DNA of 64,000 nucleotides from a bacterium (GTDB lineage Bacteria; Planctomycetota; Planctomycetia; Planctomycetales; Planctomycetaceae): assembly GCA_016124895.1 (NCBI GenBank), contig WGMU01000070.1:1-64000 (forward strand), written 5' to 3'. The notes under the pieces are model-generated. The model was not told the DNA's origin. It worked only from the letters and a program-made list of their open reading frames with translations, and searched no databases. A program made the position numbers and the translations under genes. Below are positions 34,254 to 42,480 of this stretch, in pieces (position 1 is the first letter of the stretch; each line of letters starts with the position of its first letter).

Positions 34254-34481
34254 ATGGTTGACCGGATCGCCATTGACGGCCGGATCATCGACATCGTCGA
34301 CGATGAAATGGCAGCCGTTCTGCGTTCCAAAACGGGCGCAGAACGACTGGCCATTGCGGAAGCCATGTGGCGTTCTGCCCGAGCGATGATTCTCGCGCGG
34401 CTGCAGTCCGAGCATCCCGACTGGACGGAAGAAGTGCTCGAACGTGAGACCGCGTCCAGGATGTCTCATGGAACCGTCTGA
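34254..34481 (+). CDS. Small Rv0078B-like (antitoxin-related) protein
   Basis: 75 residues, starting 2 nt after the stop of the large gene. The arrangement TGAERLAIAEAMWRSARAMI, then LQSEHPDWTEEVLERE and a closing RMSHGTV, matches a widespread small family annotated as Rv0078B-related antitoxin-like, with conserved HPDW and R-x-SHG. No toxin partner is visible; the next gene is a phosphatase whose start overlaps this gene by 14 nt, so they are coupled. Whether it acts as an antitoxin is unproven; many planctomycete copies are solitary. Confidence 0.75.
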   Translation: MVDRIAIDGRIIDIVDDEMAAVLRSKTGAERLAIAEAMWRSARAMILARLQSEHPDWTEEVLERETASRMSHGTV

Positions 34482-35199
34482 CGAAATCGAACAGCGGAGT
34501 TCTCGAACCATCGCCATTGGCGACATTCACGGCTACCTCGGAGCACTGACGACGCTCGCTGAGTTTGCAGAGTTCGGGGCAGACGATCAGTTGATTTCGC
34601 TGGGCGATTACGTCGACCGCGGGCCGGACAGTGCGGGCGTCCTGGACTGGCTGATTGAACGCTTTGAGACTGAGCAACTGATTCCGCTGCGTGGCAATCA
34701 CGACATCATGTTTCTGGACGCGATCGACGGCGGCGAGTGGAAAACCGCGTGGCCGGGATTCGGTGGGGACACGACGCTGCAGTCCTATCGCAATCGAGGC
34801 ATCAATCCGATCGTCGACGGGATTCCGGAACGGCATCGACGGTTTATCGAAGACGACTGTCAGCGGATTCACGTCACCGACACGCACTTCTTTGTGCATG
34901 CGATGGCGCATTACAACATGCCGTTCGGCGAGCAGCCGGACTGGCTGATCTACTGGGAAAAGTGGTTCGATCCGCCGCCGCATGTTTCAGGCAAAACGCT
35001 GGTCTGCGGACACACGGCTCAGAAGTCTGGATGGCCACTGGATATCGGGCATGCGGTCTGTATCGATACCTGGATTTACGGACGCGGCTGGCTGACGGCG
35101 CTGGATGTCGATTCGGGCGAGTTCTGGCAGGCTCGCGAAAACGGCGAAACACGCGTCGGCTGGCTTGACGAACTGCCGACGCAGAGCGACGACGCTTGA
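34468..35199 (+). CDS. Metallophosphatase (calcineurin-like, PPP type)
   Basis: 243 residues from ATG 34468. Metal-binding motifs of the PPP-type phosphoesterases are complete: GDIHGY near residue 16, GDYVDRGPDSAG near 46, GNHDIMFLDA near 78, a His in DTHFFVHAM near 144, and CGHTAQKSGWP near 183. The layout matches bacterial serine/threonine phosphatases and Ap4A-hydrolase-like enzymes. It overlaps the upstream small gene, so expression is probably coupled. Substrate is undefined. The frame extends 24 nt further upstream to another start inside the previous gene, with no better support. Confidence 0.9.
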   Translation: MEPSDEIEQRSSRTIAIGDIHGYLGALTTLAEFAEFGADDQLISLGDYVDRGPDSAGVLDWLIERFETEQLIPLRGNHDIMFLDAIDGGEWKTAWPGFGGDTTLQSYRNRGINPIVDGIPERHRRFIEDDCQRIHVTDTHFFVHAMAHYNMPFGEQPDWLIYWEKWFDPPPHVSGKTLVCGHTAQKSGWPLDIGHAVCIDTWIYGRGWLTALDVDSGEFWQARENGETRVGWLDELPTQSDDA

Positions 35200-35408
35200 G
35201 TTCTCTCGTCGGCGAAACGACGGAAACACGGGCTCCCTAAACGGCCAGTCCTGTCTAATCCGCAGGGACGTTACTGCCAGTCCGCAAGTGGCTTTCACCG
35301 AGGTATGACAGGCGTGGTGTCGCTGCGTACGATGGCCAGCCGATCCGGCGTCGACGTATCACAGCCCGACCGACATCCCGCCGCGCCCCTTCAGCAGTAA
35401 CTGAGTCC

Positions 35409-36227
35409 ATGACTGAGATCACAGAAGTCCCGGAAGCCGTCAATCCTTTGCTGGCCAGTGCGTCGCCAAAGACTGGAGAGAAGCCTCGCGTGATCGCGGT
35501 GATGCCGGCGTACAACGCGGAGTCGACGCTGCAGAAGACGATCGATGACATCCCGCGCGGAACAGTCGACGAGATCATTCTGGTTGATGACTGCAGTTCG
35601 GATAACACGGTCGGACTGGCCCGCGAACTCGGCCTGACGGTCATCGAGCACGAGACGAATACTGGTTACGGAGGAAATCAGAAAACGTGCTACACGCACG
35701 CGCTCGAACGCGACGCCGACTACGTCGTCATGATTCATCCCGACTATCAGTACGACAGCCGGGTCATCGATGTCGCGGTCAAGGTGATGCAGCTCGGCAT
35801 TCTGGATTTCGTCATGGGCTGCCGCATCCGCACGCGGAAGGAAACGCTCGATGGCGGGATGCCCGTCTACAAATACATCGCCAACCGCTGTCTGACGACG
35901 ATCGAGAATATCGCGCTCGGTCAGAATCTCGGCGATTTCCACAGCGGGTTTCGCGCGTACCGGCGGGAAGTGCTGGAGACGATTCCGTTCATGAATAACT
36001 CGGACGACTTCGTTTTCGACAGCCAGTTCCTCGCCCAGGCGGTCCACTTCGGTTTCAAGATCGGCGACATCCCGGTGCCGGTGCGATACTTCGACGAAGC
36101 CTCCAGCATCAACTTCCGCCGCAGTACAACCTACGGACTGGCGACGTTGGGAGTCGTGGCGACTTACTGGCTGAACCGCCTGGGTATCAGGCGGTCGAAG
36201 CTGTTTGAGCAGAAGACTGTCAAATAA
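35409..36227 (+). CDS. Glycosyltransferase family 2
   Basis: 272 residues, a single GT-A domain. [20 protein letters not shown] near residue 26 is the nucleotide-sugar binding start, [12 protein letters not shown] near 57 the first acidic motif, HPDYQYD near 109 the metal-binding DxD-like site, and [15 protein letters not shown] near 177 the acceptor-side motif, as in DPM1/polyprenyl-phosphate mannosyltransferase-like enzymes. The C-terminus has one weak hydrophobic stretch only. It likely transfers a sugar to a lipid carrier or glycan at the membrane. It ends 38 nt before a large palindrome. Confidence 0.92.
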   Translation: MTEITEVPEAVNPLLASASPKTGEKPRVIAVMPAYNAESTLQKTIDDIPRGTVDEIILVDDCSSDNTVGLARELGLTVIEHETNTGYGGNQKTCYTHALERDADYVVMIHPDYQYDSRVIDVAVKVMQLGILDFVMGCRIRTRKETLDGGMPVYKYIANRCLTTIENIALGQNLGDFHSGFRAYRREVLETIPFMNNSDDFVFDSQFLAQAVHFGFKIGDIPVPVRYFDEASSINFRRSTTYGLATLGVVATYWLNRLGIRRSKLFEQKTVK

Positions 36228-36264
36228 CCTGGACTCAGGAATGTGTCCGCAACAACTTCCCGAA

Positions 36265-36337
36265 ATCAGCCAGCACGCGCTAGCGTCCAGTTCTGATCGG
36301 AATTGAAAGAACCGGACGCTAGCGCGTGCCGGCTGAT
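36265..36337. repeat. 29-bp inverted repeat, 15-nt loop
   Basis: Arms at 36265-36293 and 36309-36337 (ATCAGCCAGCACGCGCTAGC and onward) pair over 29 bp with two mismatches, both of A-versus-G type that form G:U in one RNA strand. Loop 15 nt. It follows the GT2 stop by 37 nt. A CTAGCG-centred palindrome of this kind is, to my recollection, a common dispersed element in planctomycetes. Confidence 0.8.
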
Positions 36338-36463
36338 TGTGTATGCCCCGGAATTGGGAAGTGAGTTCCGACACATCCCGTGACGTGGGCAACGACCTTC
36401 GACAGCGACGTTTCAGCCCATTCGTCGGAACTGTTCAAGAACCTTTTCACCACGGATGGATTG

Positions 36464-37357
36464 ATGGAAGGCCAACAGAACGATCAGAGTCGGGAACGGG
36501 ATGTCGCGATCGGCTGCGCACTACTTGTCACCGCCGCTGCGGTAATCACCGCTGTGGCCTTTCCGTCTGCCCTTCCGCCGCAGGCGAGTTTCAACGATCG
36601 CGAAAATCGGCTCCTGGATTCGCAGGCCGCTCGCGACACGGGTTCCACCGGTTCGGATTCCCGTCTCGCGCCGCTGCTCGTCCAGCGAGAACAACTGGGA
36701 CTCAGCGCCCGTGGCGAACCGATTGACCTGGTGCGGATTGGCGACGGCCCGATCCCGATACTGATCCTGGCGTCGATCCACGGCAATGAATCTGCAGGCA
36801 CGGCGCTGTTGATTCGCCTCGAACGGGAACTGCAGCGTTTCCCGGAACTCGTCGACGAACGGAGTGTGTTCCTGATCCCGATGGCCAATCCGGATGGAGT
36901 CGCCTTGAATCAGCGGTTCAATGCAAACGGCATCGACCTGAACCGCAATTTCCCGGCCGACAACCGCCAGAACTCACTACGCTTCGGCAGGGAGGCTCTC
37001 TCGGAACCGGAAGCCCGGGCGATTCACGGGGCAATCGAGGCGTTTGCACCGTCGCACATCGTGACTCTGCATGAACCGCTGACCTGCGTTGACTACGACG
37101 GTCCCGCCGAATCGCTCGCCAGCGCCATGAGCGACGTCTGTCCGTTGCCTGTGAGAAAGCTTGGCAGTCGACCGGGGTCGCTGGGGTCCTATGCCGGCTT
37201 AACCCTGGGAATCCCGATCGTCACGTTTGAACTGCCGCGCAATGCTCGCGACCTCAATGACGATCAGCTCTGGGCTCTGTATGGCAGTGCTCTCATTGCA
37301 GCCGTTCGCTGGCAGCCGACTGCAATTCCAGTCACTGCTCTCCCAGTAACTCCGTGA
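36464..37357 (+). CDS. M14-family zinc carboxypeptidase (MpaA-like)
   Basis: 297 residues from ATG 36464. One N-terminal TM or signal segment (about 15-35) is followed by an M14 domain: zinc ligands in ASIHGNESAG near residue 107 (H-x2-E), NPDG near 146, the catalytic Arg region in GIDLNRNFPADN near 161, the third zinc ligand His in IVTLHEP near 203, and the general-base Glu in IVTFELPRNARD near 253. This fits murein peptide amidase A-like enzymes that trim gamma-D-Glu-meso-Dap peptides in peptidoglycan recycling. Its 3' end overlaps the convergent sigma gene by 26 bp. Confidence 0.88.
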   Translation: MEGQQNDQSRERDVAIGCALLVTAAAVITAVAFPSALPPQASFNDRENRLLDSQAARDTGSTGSDSRLAPLLVQREQLGLSARGEPIDLVRIGDGPIPILILASIHGNESAGTALLIRLERELQRFPELVDERSVFLIPMANPDGVALNQRFNANGIDLNRNFPADNRQNSLRFGREALSEPEARAIHGAIEAFAPSHIVTLHEPLTCVDYDGPAESLASAMSDVCPLPVRKLGSRPGSLGSYAGLTLGIPIVTFELPRNARDLNDDQLWALYGSALIAAVRWQPTAIPVTALPVTP

Positions 37358-37940
37358 GTTTCCGCACGGCGCGCATCCAGAGCATCTGAGTCGCCGGGCG
37401 CGAGCGGTTCATCTGCTCGGCGACTTCGTTAAACGGCAGTCGCTGCAGGCTCCGCAGAATGATCACCTGCTGATACTCCTCGGGAAGCTGCTCCAGCGCA
37501 TTGGCGACTTCGATTTCCTGCTCACGGCGCGACACGATCGAGCTGGGCGATTCGCCCTGATCAACGAGTATCGGACCCGGCCGGAAGTAACTCGACTGCC
37601 CGCCACCGATCGCGACTTCCAGAGCGGCTCGCCGCTTGGCCGCTCCAAACCGCCGCACAAAGTCGGTCGCATTGTTGCGGAGAATCCGCTTCAGCCAGGC
37701 GAGCCATTCGCCCTCGGTATTGCCGGTGAACTTCGGGAAGGCTTCGTACGCTTCCAGCAGGGTCTGCTGGATCAGGTCTGACGAATCGACTTTCGGCATC
37801 AGCCAACTGTCGACATGTGACTTTGCCAGGAATCCAACGTACGCGCGACAACGCTGAAACAGCGCGTCCCGTGCCGACGCGTCACCGCTGCGGGCGCGTT
37901 CCAGCAGTTGATCGAGTTGTGACGTGTCACCGCTGGCCAC
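37332..37940 (-). CDS. ECF-like sigma factor, planctomycete type
   Basis: 202 residues. Region 2 appears in KVDSSDLIQQTLLEAYEAF near residue 50 with WLAWLKRILRNNATDFVRRF following, and region 4 in LEQLPEEYQQVIILRSLQRL near 153 with SRPATQMLWMRAVRKLTELL at the end. The insert between regions (IGGGQSSYFRPGPILVDQGE) is typical of a planctomycete-expanded sigma group often encoded with serine/threonine kinases; no kinase is adjacent here and no anti-sigma gene is in view. It faces, and overlaps, the M14 carboxypeptidase. Confidence 0.9.
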   Translation of the reverse strand: MASGDTSQLDQLLERARSGDASARDALFQRCRAYVGFLAKSHVDSWLMPKVDSSDLIQQTLLEAYEAFPKFTGNTEGEWLAWLKRILRNNATDFVRRFGAAKRRAALEVAIGGGQSSYFRPGPILVDQGESPSSIVSRREQEIEVANALEQLPEEYQQVIILRSLQRLPFNEVAEQMNRSRPATQMLWMRAVRKLTELLGEQ

Positions 37941-38150
37941 TCACGGTCTCGCTTTCCGGGGAGAACTCAGTGTCATCAGGCGGGCAGACAGGTTACGCAC
38001 CCGCGATGGTTTCGCCTATCGAGACGCCGTCGACAACTGCTTCTCGCCGTGAATCTTCGGCAATCGGATTGGAGTTGCTGGCCAGCGTCACTTCCGATAT
38101 CCCGTTTCAGTTCGCGACCACTCATCATCGTTCGCTTCCGGAGCAAACTG

Positions 38151-39602
38151 ATGCTCGAAATCCTCGGCCAGCCTCGTCAAACCTGCGAACGCCCTGCTGT
38201 CTCGGCATTTTCCCGTCGACAGGTCCTGCAGGCAGGTGGCGCCGGACTGCTTGGCCTGAATCTGCCGAAACTGCTCGCTGCCGAGGCCGCTGCTCCGTTC
38301 CAGAATGCTCGTGCAAAGAACGTCGTCTTCCTCTTTTTATTCGGAGGACCAGCGCAGCATGAGACGTTCGATATGAAGCCCGAAGCGGCGGATACGATTC
38401 GCGGACCGTTCAAACCGATTGCCTCGCGCACGCCCGGACTGCTGATCTCTGAGCACCTGCCGAAGACGGCCGCCGTCTCTGATCGATTTACCGTGATCCG
38501 CACGATGAGTCACGACTTCAACGATCACAGCGGCGGCGGGCACTACATCCAGACGGGACATCGCTGGCACCTGCCGATCGGCGGCGGGTTCAACGTCACG
38601 CCCAAAGACTGGCCGTCGATGGGCTCGGTCGTCGAGTACCTGACGCAGCACCATCCGGATGCGGTTCGGGACATGCCGAGCTACGTCGTCGTGCCAAACT
38701 TTCTGGGCCGGCTGCAGGAGTACCGTGTGCAGTTGCGGCGGCCTGGAGAAACCGCCGGCTGGCTCGGTCGCGGCTTCGATCCCGTCAACACGCGGATCGA
38801 CAAACGTGACGCGAAGGACAACCCTTACTGGCGGGACATGACGGACGACGAACTGACGTTTCAGATTGAAGGGCTCGTGAACCACGAAGCGGTCACGCTT
38901 GATCGCGTCTCCCGCCGCAGCAGCCTGCTCGATCAGTTTGACGAGAGTCGTCGCGCGCTGACGTCGGCATCCATCGCAGCGTACGACCGGTTTCAGCAGA
39001 GGGCGTTCGACCTGGTGGCGTCCGAGCGAACCCGGCAGGCACTCGATATCTCACAGGAGCCCGCAAAACTCCGCGACGCCTATGGTCGGCATCTGTTCGG
39101 CCAGTCGACGCTGATGGCCCGACGACTGATCGAAGCTGGAACGCGCTTCGTCACTGTGCATTACGACTGCGTCGACGGCTACTCGTGGGACTCGCACAGC
39201 CACAGCAACGATGTCCGGGATCACCTGCTGCCGACTCTCGATTCAGCACTCTCAACGCTGCTGATCGATCTCGAAGATCGCGGGCTGCTGGATGAAACAC
39301 TCGTCGTCTGCATGGGCGAGATGGGCCGCACGCCAAAGGCCAACGGAAGCTGGGGCCGCAATCACTGGAGCACGCTGTTCCCCGCCGTGCTCGCTGGAGC
39401 CGGCATCCGCCGCCGAGCACTGTACGGCGAAACTGATCAGGATGCAGCGTACGCCATCACGCCACCGACGAGACCAGAAGACCTCGCCGCAACGATCTAT
39501 CACGCGCTGGGTGTCGACCCCGAACTCCGAATCCCCGACGCCACCGGCCGCCCGACTCACATCGTCGACGGCGGCTCACCGCTGCTTGAGTTGTTCGGTT
39601 GA
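38151..39602 (+). CDS. DUF1501 protein with Tat signal
   Basis: 483 residues from ATG 38151, with GGAG 7 nt upstream; a longer frame to 38049 was rejected. SRRQVLQAGGAGLLGLNLPK near residue 20 is a twin-arginine signal. The DUF1501 core shows FLFLFGGPAQHETFDMKPEA near residue 61 and VVCMGEMGRTPKANGSWGRN near 386, the metal-site region. Together with the first copy at 1868 it shows two divergent paralogues; this one has no DUF1549/DUF1553 partner on either side. Role as for the first copy is unresolved. Confidence 0.9.
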   Translation: MLEILGQPRQTCERPAVSAFSRRQVLQAGGAGLLGLNLPKLLAAEAAAPFQNARAKNVVFLFLFGGPAQHETFDMKPEAADTIRGPFKPIASRTPGLLISEHLPKTAAVSDRFTVIRTMSHDFNDHSGGGHYIQTGHRWHLPIGGGFNVTPKDWPSMGSVVEYLTQHHPDAVRDMPSYVVVPNFLGRLQEYRVQLRRPGETAGWLGRGFDPVNTRIDKRDAKDNPYWRDMTDDELTFQIEGLVNHEAVTLDRVSRRSSLLDQFDESRRALTSASIAAYDRFQQRAFDLVASERTRQALDISQEPAKLRDAYGRHLFGQSTLMARRLIEAGTRFVTVHYDCVDGYSWDSHSHSNDVRDHLLPTLDSALSTLLIDLEDRGLLDETLVVCMGEMGRTPKANGSWGRNHWSTLFPAVLAGAGIRRRALYGETDQDAAYAITPPTRPEDLAATIYHALGVDPELRIPDATGRPTHIVDGGSPLLELFG

Positions 39603-39702
39603 GGGACGGCAGAGCGGATTCTTCGACAAACGGAGCGGATGTCTTCCGGCATTGAACGACTGCATTGCAGGCGACCTCCTGCCCGCACCAGAGAGACGAA
39701 TC

Positions 39703-39767
39703 GGCAGAATAATCGGCGGCAGAATAACTTCAGCTCATTCGCATGATTCTGCCACAATCATTCTGCC
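39703..39767. repeat. Two direct plus two inverted GGCAGAAT boxes
   Basis: GGCAGAAT at 39703-39710 and 39718-39725, and ATTCTGCC at 39746-39753 and 39760-39767. The spacings are 15 nt on the left and 14 nt on the right, so the whole can fold as a long imperfect stem or act as four half-sites. It is in the gap between the DUF1501 gene (plus) and the M50 fusion gene (minus), which converge. Confidence 0.75.
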
Positions 39768-39790
39768 ATCGACTGAACATTCGAGTTCGC

Positions 39791-42064
39791 TCAACGAAAT
39801 CGGAACGTCTGCCGCATGAAACGCAGCGTGCGCTGGGCGAGAGAGCGGTCGGTGACTTCGATGCGGATTCTGGCGGGCGCGCGCAGGGTGAAAGGCAGCG
39901 ACCTGTCGGCGTCCAGACGAACGCGCACCTGATAGGCGGTTGCCGCGGGACGCACGCTGCCGTCAGCGTCGAGTCGTGTCGGGAAGTCTTCGTGCTCGGT
40001 CAGTTCGCGCGGCGCTTCGGTGAGGTCGACTTCGGCGATGTCCGCGACCGCGCCGCTCAGCCAGCGGTCGGCCAGATGATCGACGAGCAGATCTACGCGC
40101 TGGCCGACCGCCACCAGTTCGACGTCGGACTCTGACACTGCCGCGACAGCTTCAAATCGGCCGCTGGACGAGACCAGACAGAACTCAGTTCCGACTTCGA
40201 GCGTCGCGCCGAGATTACTGACGTCGAGCGGAGTGCCGGTCCACTGTGGCAGCGTCCGCTCGTTGACGGCTTGTGTTTCGTCCTGACCAGCCGGATCAAG
40301 GCGATCGGACGGCGGCAGAATCGTGCCCGCGACGGGAGTTCGCAGCGTCAAACGTTCCTGATCGAGTTTCCGCTGACGCAACTCGTCGCGCTTATCAGCA
40401 AGCTGCTGCTGCGTCGTCGGAATGAGCGACTCAACCGCTTCCGGATCTCGGATGCGGCGGCGCTGCAGGGTGTCGAGTTGTCGTTCGAGCTGCGTAACGT
40501 CGCCCTCCAGTGACGCGACGCTGCGTTCGATATCGAGGTTTTCGAGTCGCCCCACGACTTCATCTGCGGCAACCGTCTCGCCCGGAGTCGCTGCTTCGAC
40601 CAGTCGGCCAGGCACGCCAACGTAAACGCTGCGGGCTCCCTCTGCCTGAATGATCGCCGGAGCCGTCACCGAACATGGCAGCGGCAGCGTTGCGAGGCCC
40701 GCGATCATGACCAGCGCGATCGCACTGCGGATGCGAAATCGAGGCCAGTTCACCGTGCGGCTCCAGAAGGGGTTTCTCAGCAGCGTGACGAGCTTCACCA
40801 AAGGGACGAGGACGATTCCAGCGACCGTCAGAATACCGACCGCCACAGCAAGCGCCTGCAGACCGTACGGCTTCAGCACCGCATGAACAAACCAGAGAAT
40901 ACTCCAGACGACCACGATTCGATAAACCAGTGCCGCCAGCGACCAGCCGATCAGAAATCCTCGTCGCCGATCGGGCAGCAGCCGCTGATTGCCGATTTCG
41001 GTCCCGAGAAAAATCTGTGACAGCGCATTGCGAATCAACGCTCCGGCCTGCTGCCGCAGATTCGGAATCTCGACCAGGTCCGACAGAATGTAATAGCCAT
41101 CGTAGCGCAGCAGCGGGTTGCCGTTGAACAGAAGTGTCGATATCGAGCAGACCAGCACGACGTTCAGGCACGCCGCATTGAATGGCCCCGGCACTGAAAA
41201 CCACCACAGAAACAGACAGACCGACGCGAGCACCAGTTCGACATAAACGCCTGCAGCGCTGATCGCGATCCGGTGCCAGCGTTTCGGCAGCATCCAGGCA
41301 TCCGAGACGTTGCAGTACAGGCACGGCGTAAACACGAGAAGCATCAATCCCATCTCGTGACACTCGGCCCCGAAGTGCCGGCAGGCGACTGCGTGTCCGA
41401 GTTCGTGCAGTACCTTCGTCGCTCCGAGTGTCACCGCCAGCCAGAACAGATTGCCAGCCGAAAACAGTTCGTGAAATCGAGGGAGCCGCGCCGTCAGCGC
41501 GTCACTGTGCAGCCCGGCCAGCAGCAGAGCACCGGCCATCAACGTCAAACACAGCGTGACACAGACTGGAGAAAACGCGAATCGTACCTGTGGAACGAGC
41601 CAGTTCAGAAAGCGGTGCGGATCGAACCCCGGCAGCCGGATCGCCAGCACGCTCGACACCGCCGAAACCAACCTCTGCCAGTTCTGCTGCCGTGTTCGCT
41701 CAATCAGATGTTCGGCCTGGCCGGGCGTCTCGGACACGATCAGCCCCGAGCCGTGCAGCATTCCGAGAAACGACTGAATCTGCATCGGCGCCAGTCGCTG
41801 CGGAGCAAACTGCTGTTCGAACCGCCGCCGAATGTCCCGCAGCGAGACTGTGCCATCGAGCATCTGCAGCACTGCGTACTCTTCCGGCTTGAGCTGGAAG
41901 TAGCGCAACGCGATCGGATCTTTGACGTGCCAGTAAGTCGTACCCCCGAACTGCTGCTCGCGGCAGGTCAGATCCGGCCGGCGCCGCAGAGGCAGCGGCC
42001 GGGTTTCAGCAGTGTGAGCGGCAGTGGCTGGCATGAATTGATCAGAGAAAGGAAGTCCCGGCAT
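39791..42064 (-). CDS. M50-type membrane metalloprotease fused to HlyD-like domain
   Basis: 757 residues (ATG 42064; an ATG ten codons later at 42034 is possible). N-terminal region (about 25-130) resembles the PqqD-like winged domain (ALRYFQLKPEEYAVLQMLDG). A multi-TM core holds the zinc motif HELGHAVACRHFG near residue 216 and DGYYILSDLVEIPN near 324, as in site-2 protease-like YydH/putative peptide zinc metalloproteases. The C-terminal 280 residues form a HlyD/biotinyl-lipoyl-like periplasmic adaptor (SVYVGVPGRLVEAATPGETV, coiled coil, VSESDVELVAVGQRVDLL). It is a natural fusion of protease and efflux-type adaptor, of the kind tied to peptide export. An ABC transporter is not adjacent; substrate unknown. 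Confidence 0.85.
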   Translation of the reverse strand: MPGLPFSDQFMPATAAHTAETRPLPLRRRPDLTCREQQFGGTTYWHVKDPIALRYFQLKPEEYAVLQMLDGTVSLRDIRRRFEQQFAPQRLAPMQIQSFLGMLHGSGLIVSETPGQAEHLIERTRQQNWQRLVSAVSSVLAIRLPGFDPHRFLNWLVPQVRFAFSPVCVTLCLTLMAGALLLAGLHSDALTARLPRFHELFSAGNLFWLAVTLGATKVLHELGHAVACRHFGAECHEMGLMLLVFTPCLYCNVSDAWMLPKRWHRIAISAAGVYVELVLASVCLFLWWFSVPGPFNAACLNVVLVCSISTLLFNGNPLLRYDGYYILSDLVEIPNLRQQAGALIRNALSQIFLGTEIGNQRLLPDRRRGFLIGWSLAALVYRIVVVWSILWFVHAVLKPYGLQALAVAVGILTVAGIVLVPLVKLVTLLRNPFWSRTVNWPRFRIRSAIALVMIAGLATLPLPCSVTAPAIIQAEGARSVYVGVPGRLVEAATPGETVAADEVVGRLENLDIERSVASLEGDVTQLERQLDTLQRRRIRDPEAVESLIPTTQQQLADKRDELRQRKLDQERLTLRTPVAGTILPPSDRLDPAGQDETQAVNERTLPQWTGTPLDVSNLGATLEVGTEFCLVSSSGRFEAVAAVSESDVELVAVGQRVDLLVDHLADRWLSGAVADIAEVDLTEAPRELTEHEDFPTRLDADGSVRPAATAYQVRVRLDADRSLPFTLRAPARIRIEVTDRSLAQRTLRFMRQTFRFR

Positions 42065-42173
42065 CCTCCAGGGCCACCAGACCGTCCGTGTGCCGCTGGC
42101 TTTATCCGTACGTCCCCGCGGAACGGCACTTGCCAGGCCAGCGACACGCGGTCAAGTCTGATCGACTGGGCAG

Positions 42174-42398
42174 CTACAACGTCTCGACCATGATGATCGT
42201 GGTGTCGCCGCCGCGGAGACTGAGGCGGTGGTTATCGACAGCGATGATACACGGCTCGCCGGATTGGACCATCGTCACTTCCGCGTCCTCGCGCAATCCC
42301 ATTTCACGCAACCGTGTCACGAGGTTCGGTTCGCCATCGAGATCGACGATGCGTGCGTGCTCACCAGCCTGCAGAAGATCGAGCGGAATCAGCGGCAC
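42174..42398 (-). CDS. feoA: FeoA-domain protein
   Basis: 74 residues starting at GTG 42398, with GGAG about 10 nt upstream. It is a lone FeoA SH3-like domain: LLQAGEHARIVDLDGEPNLV, LREMGLREDAEVTMVQSGEP and IIMVETL match the family. FeoA regulates the FeoB ferrous iron transporter, but no FeoB is in the window, so the gene may have a different role (FeoA-like domains also occur as DtxR tails). It lies 109 nt upstream of the M50/HlyD fusion, same strand. Confidence 0.88.
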   Translation of the reverse strand: MPLIPLDLLQAGEHARIVDLDGEPNLVTRLREMGLREDAEVTMVQSGEPCIIAVDNHRLSLRGGDTTIIMVETL

Positions 42399-42480
42399 GA
42401 TGCGGTTGCTCCAGGAGCAGTAACAGGACCACGAAAGATGAGAATCGTTTGCTGTCGGGCGCCCGACGCCTCACGCTCGA

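Noticed and set aside
34254-34481. Toxin-antitoxin pair
   Set aside because: The small protein resembles an antitoxin family but the neighbour is a PPP-type phosphatase, so a TA module is not supported.
42174-42398. Feo iron-uptake operon
   Set aside because: Only FeoA is present; no FeoB or FeoC-like gene is near, so no operon is claimed.
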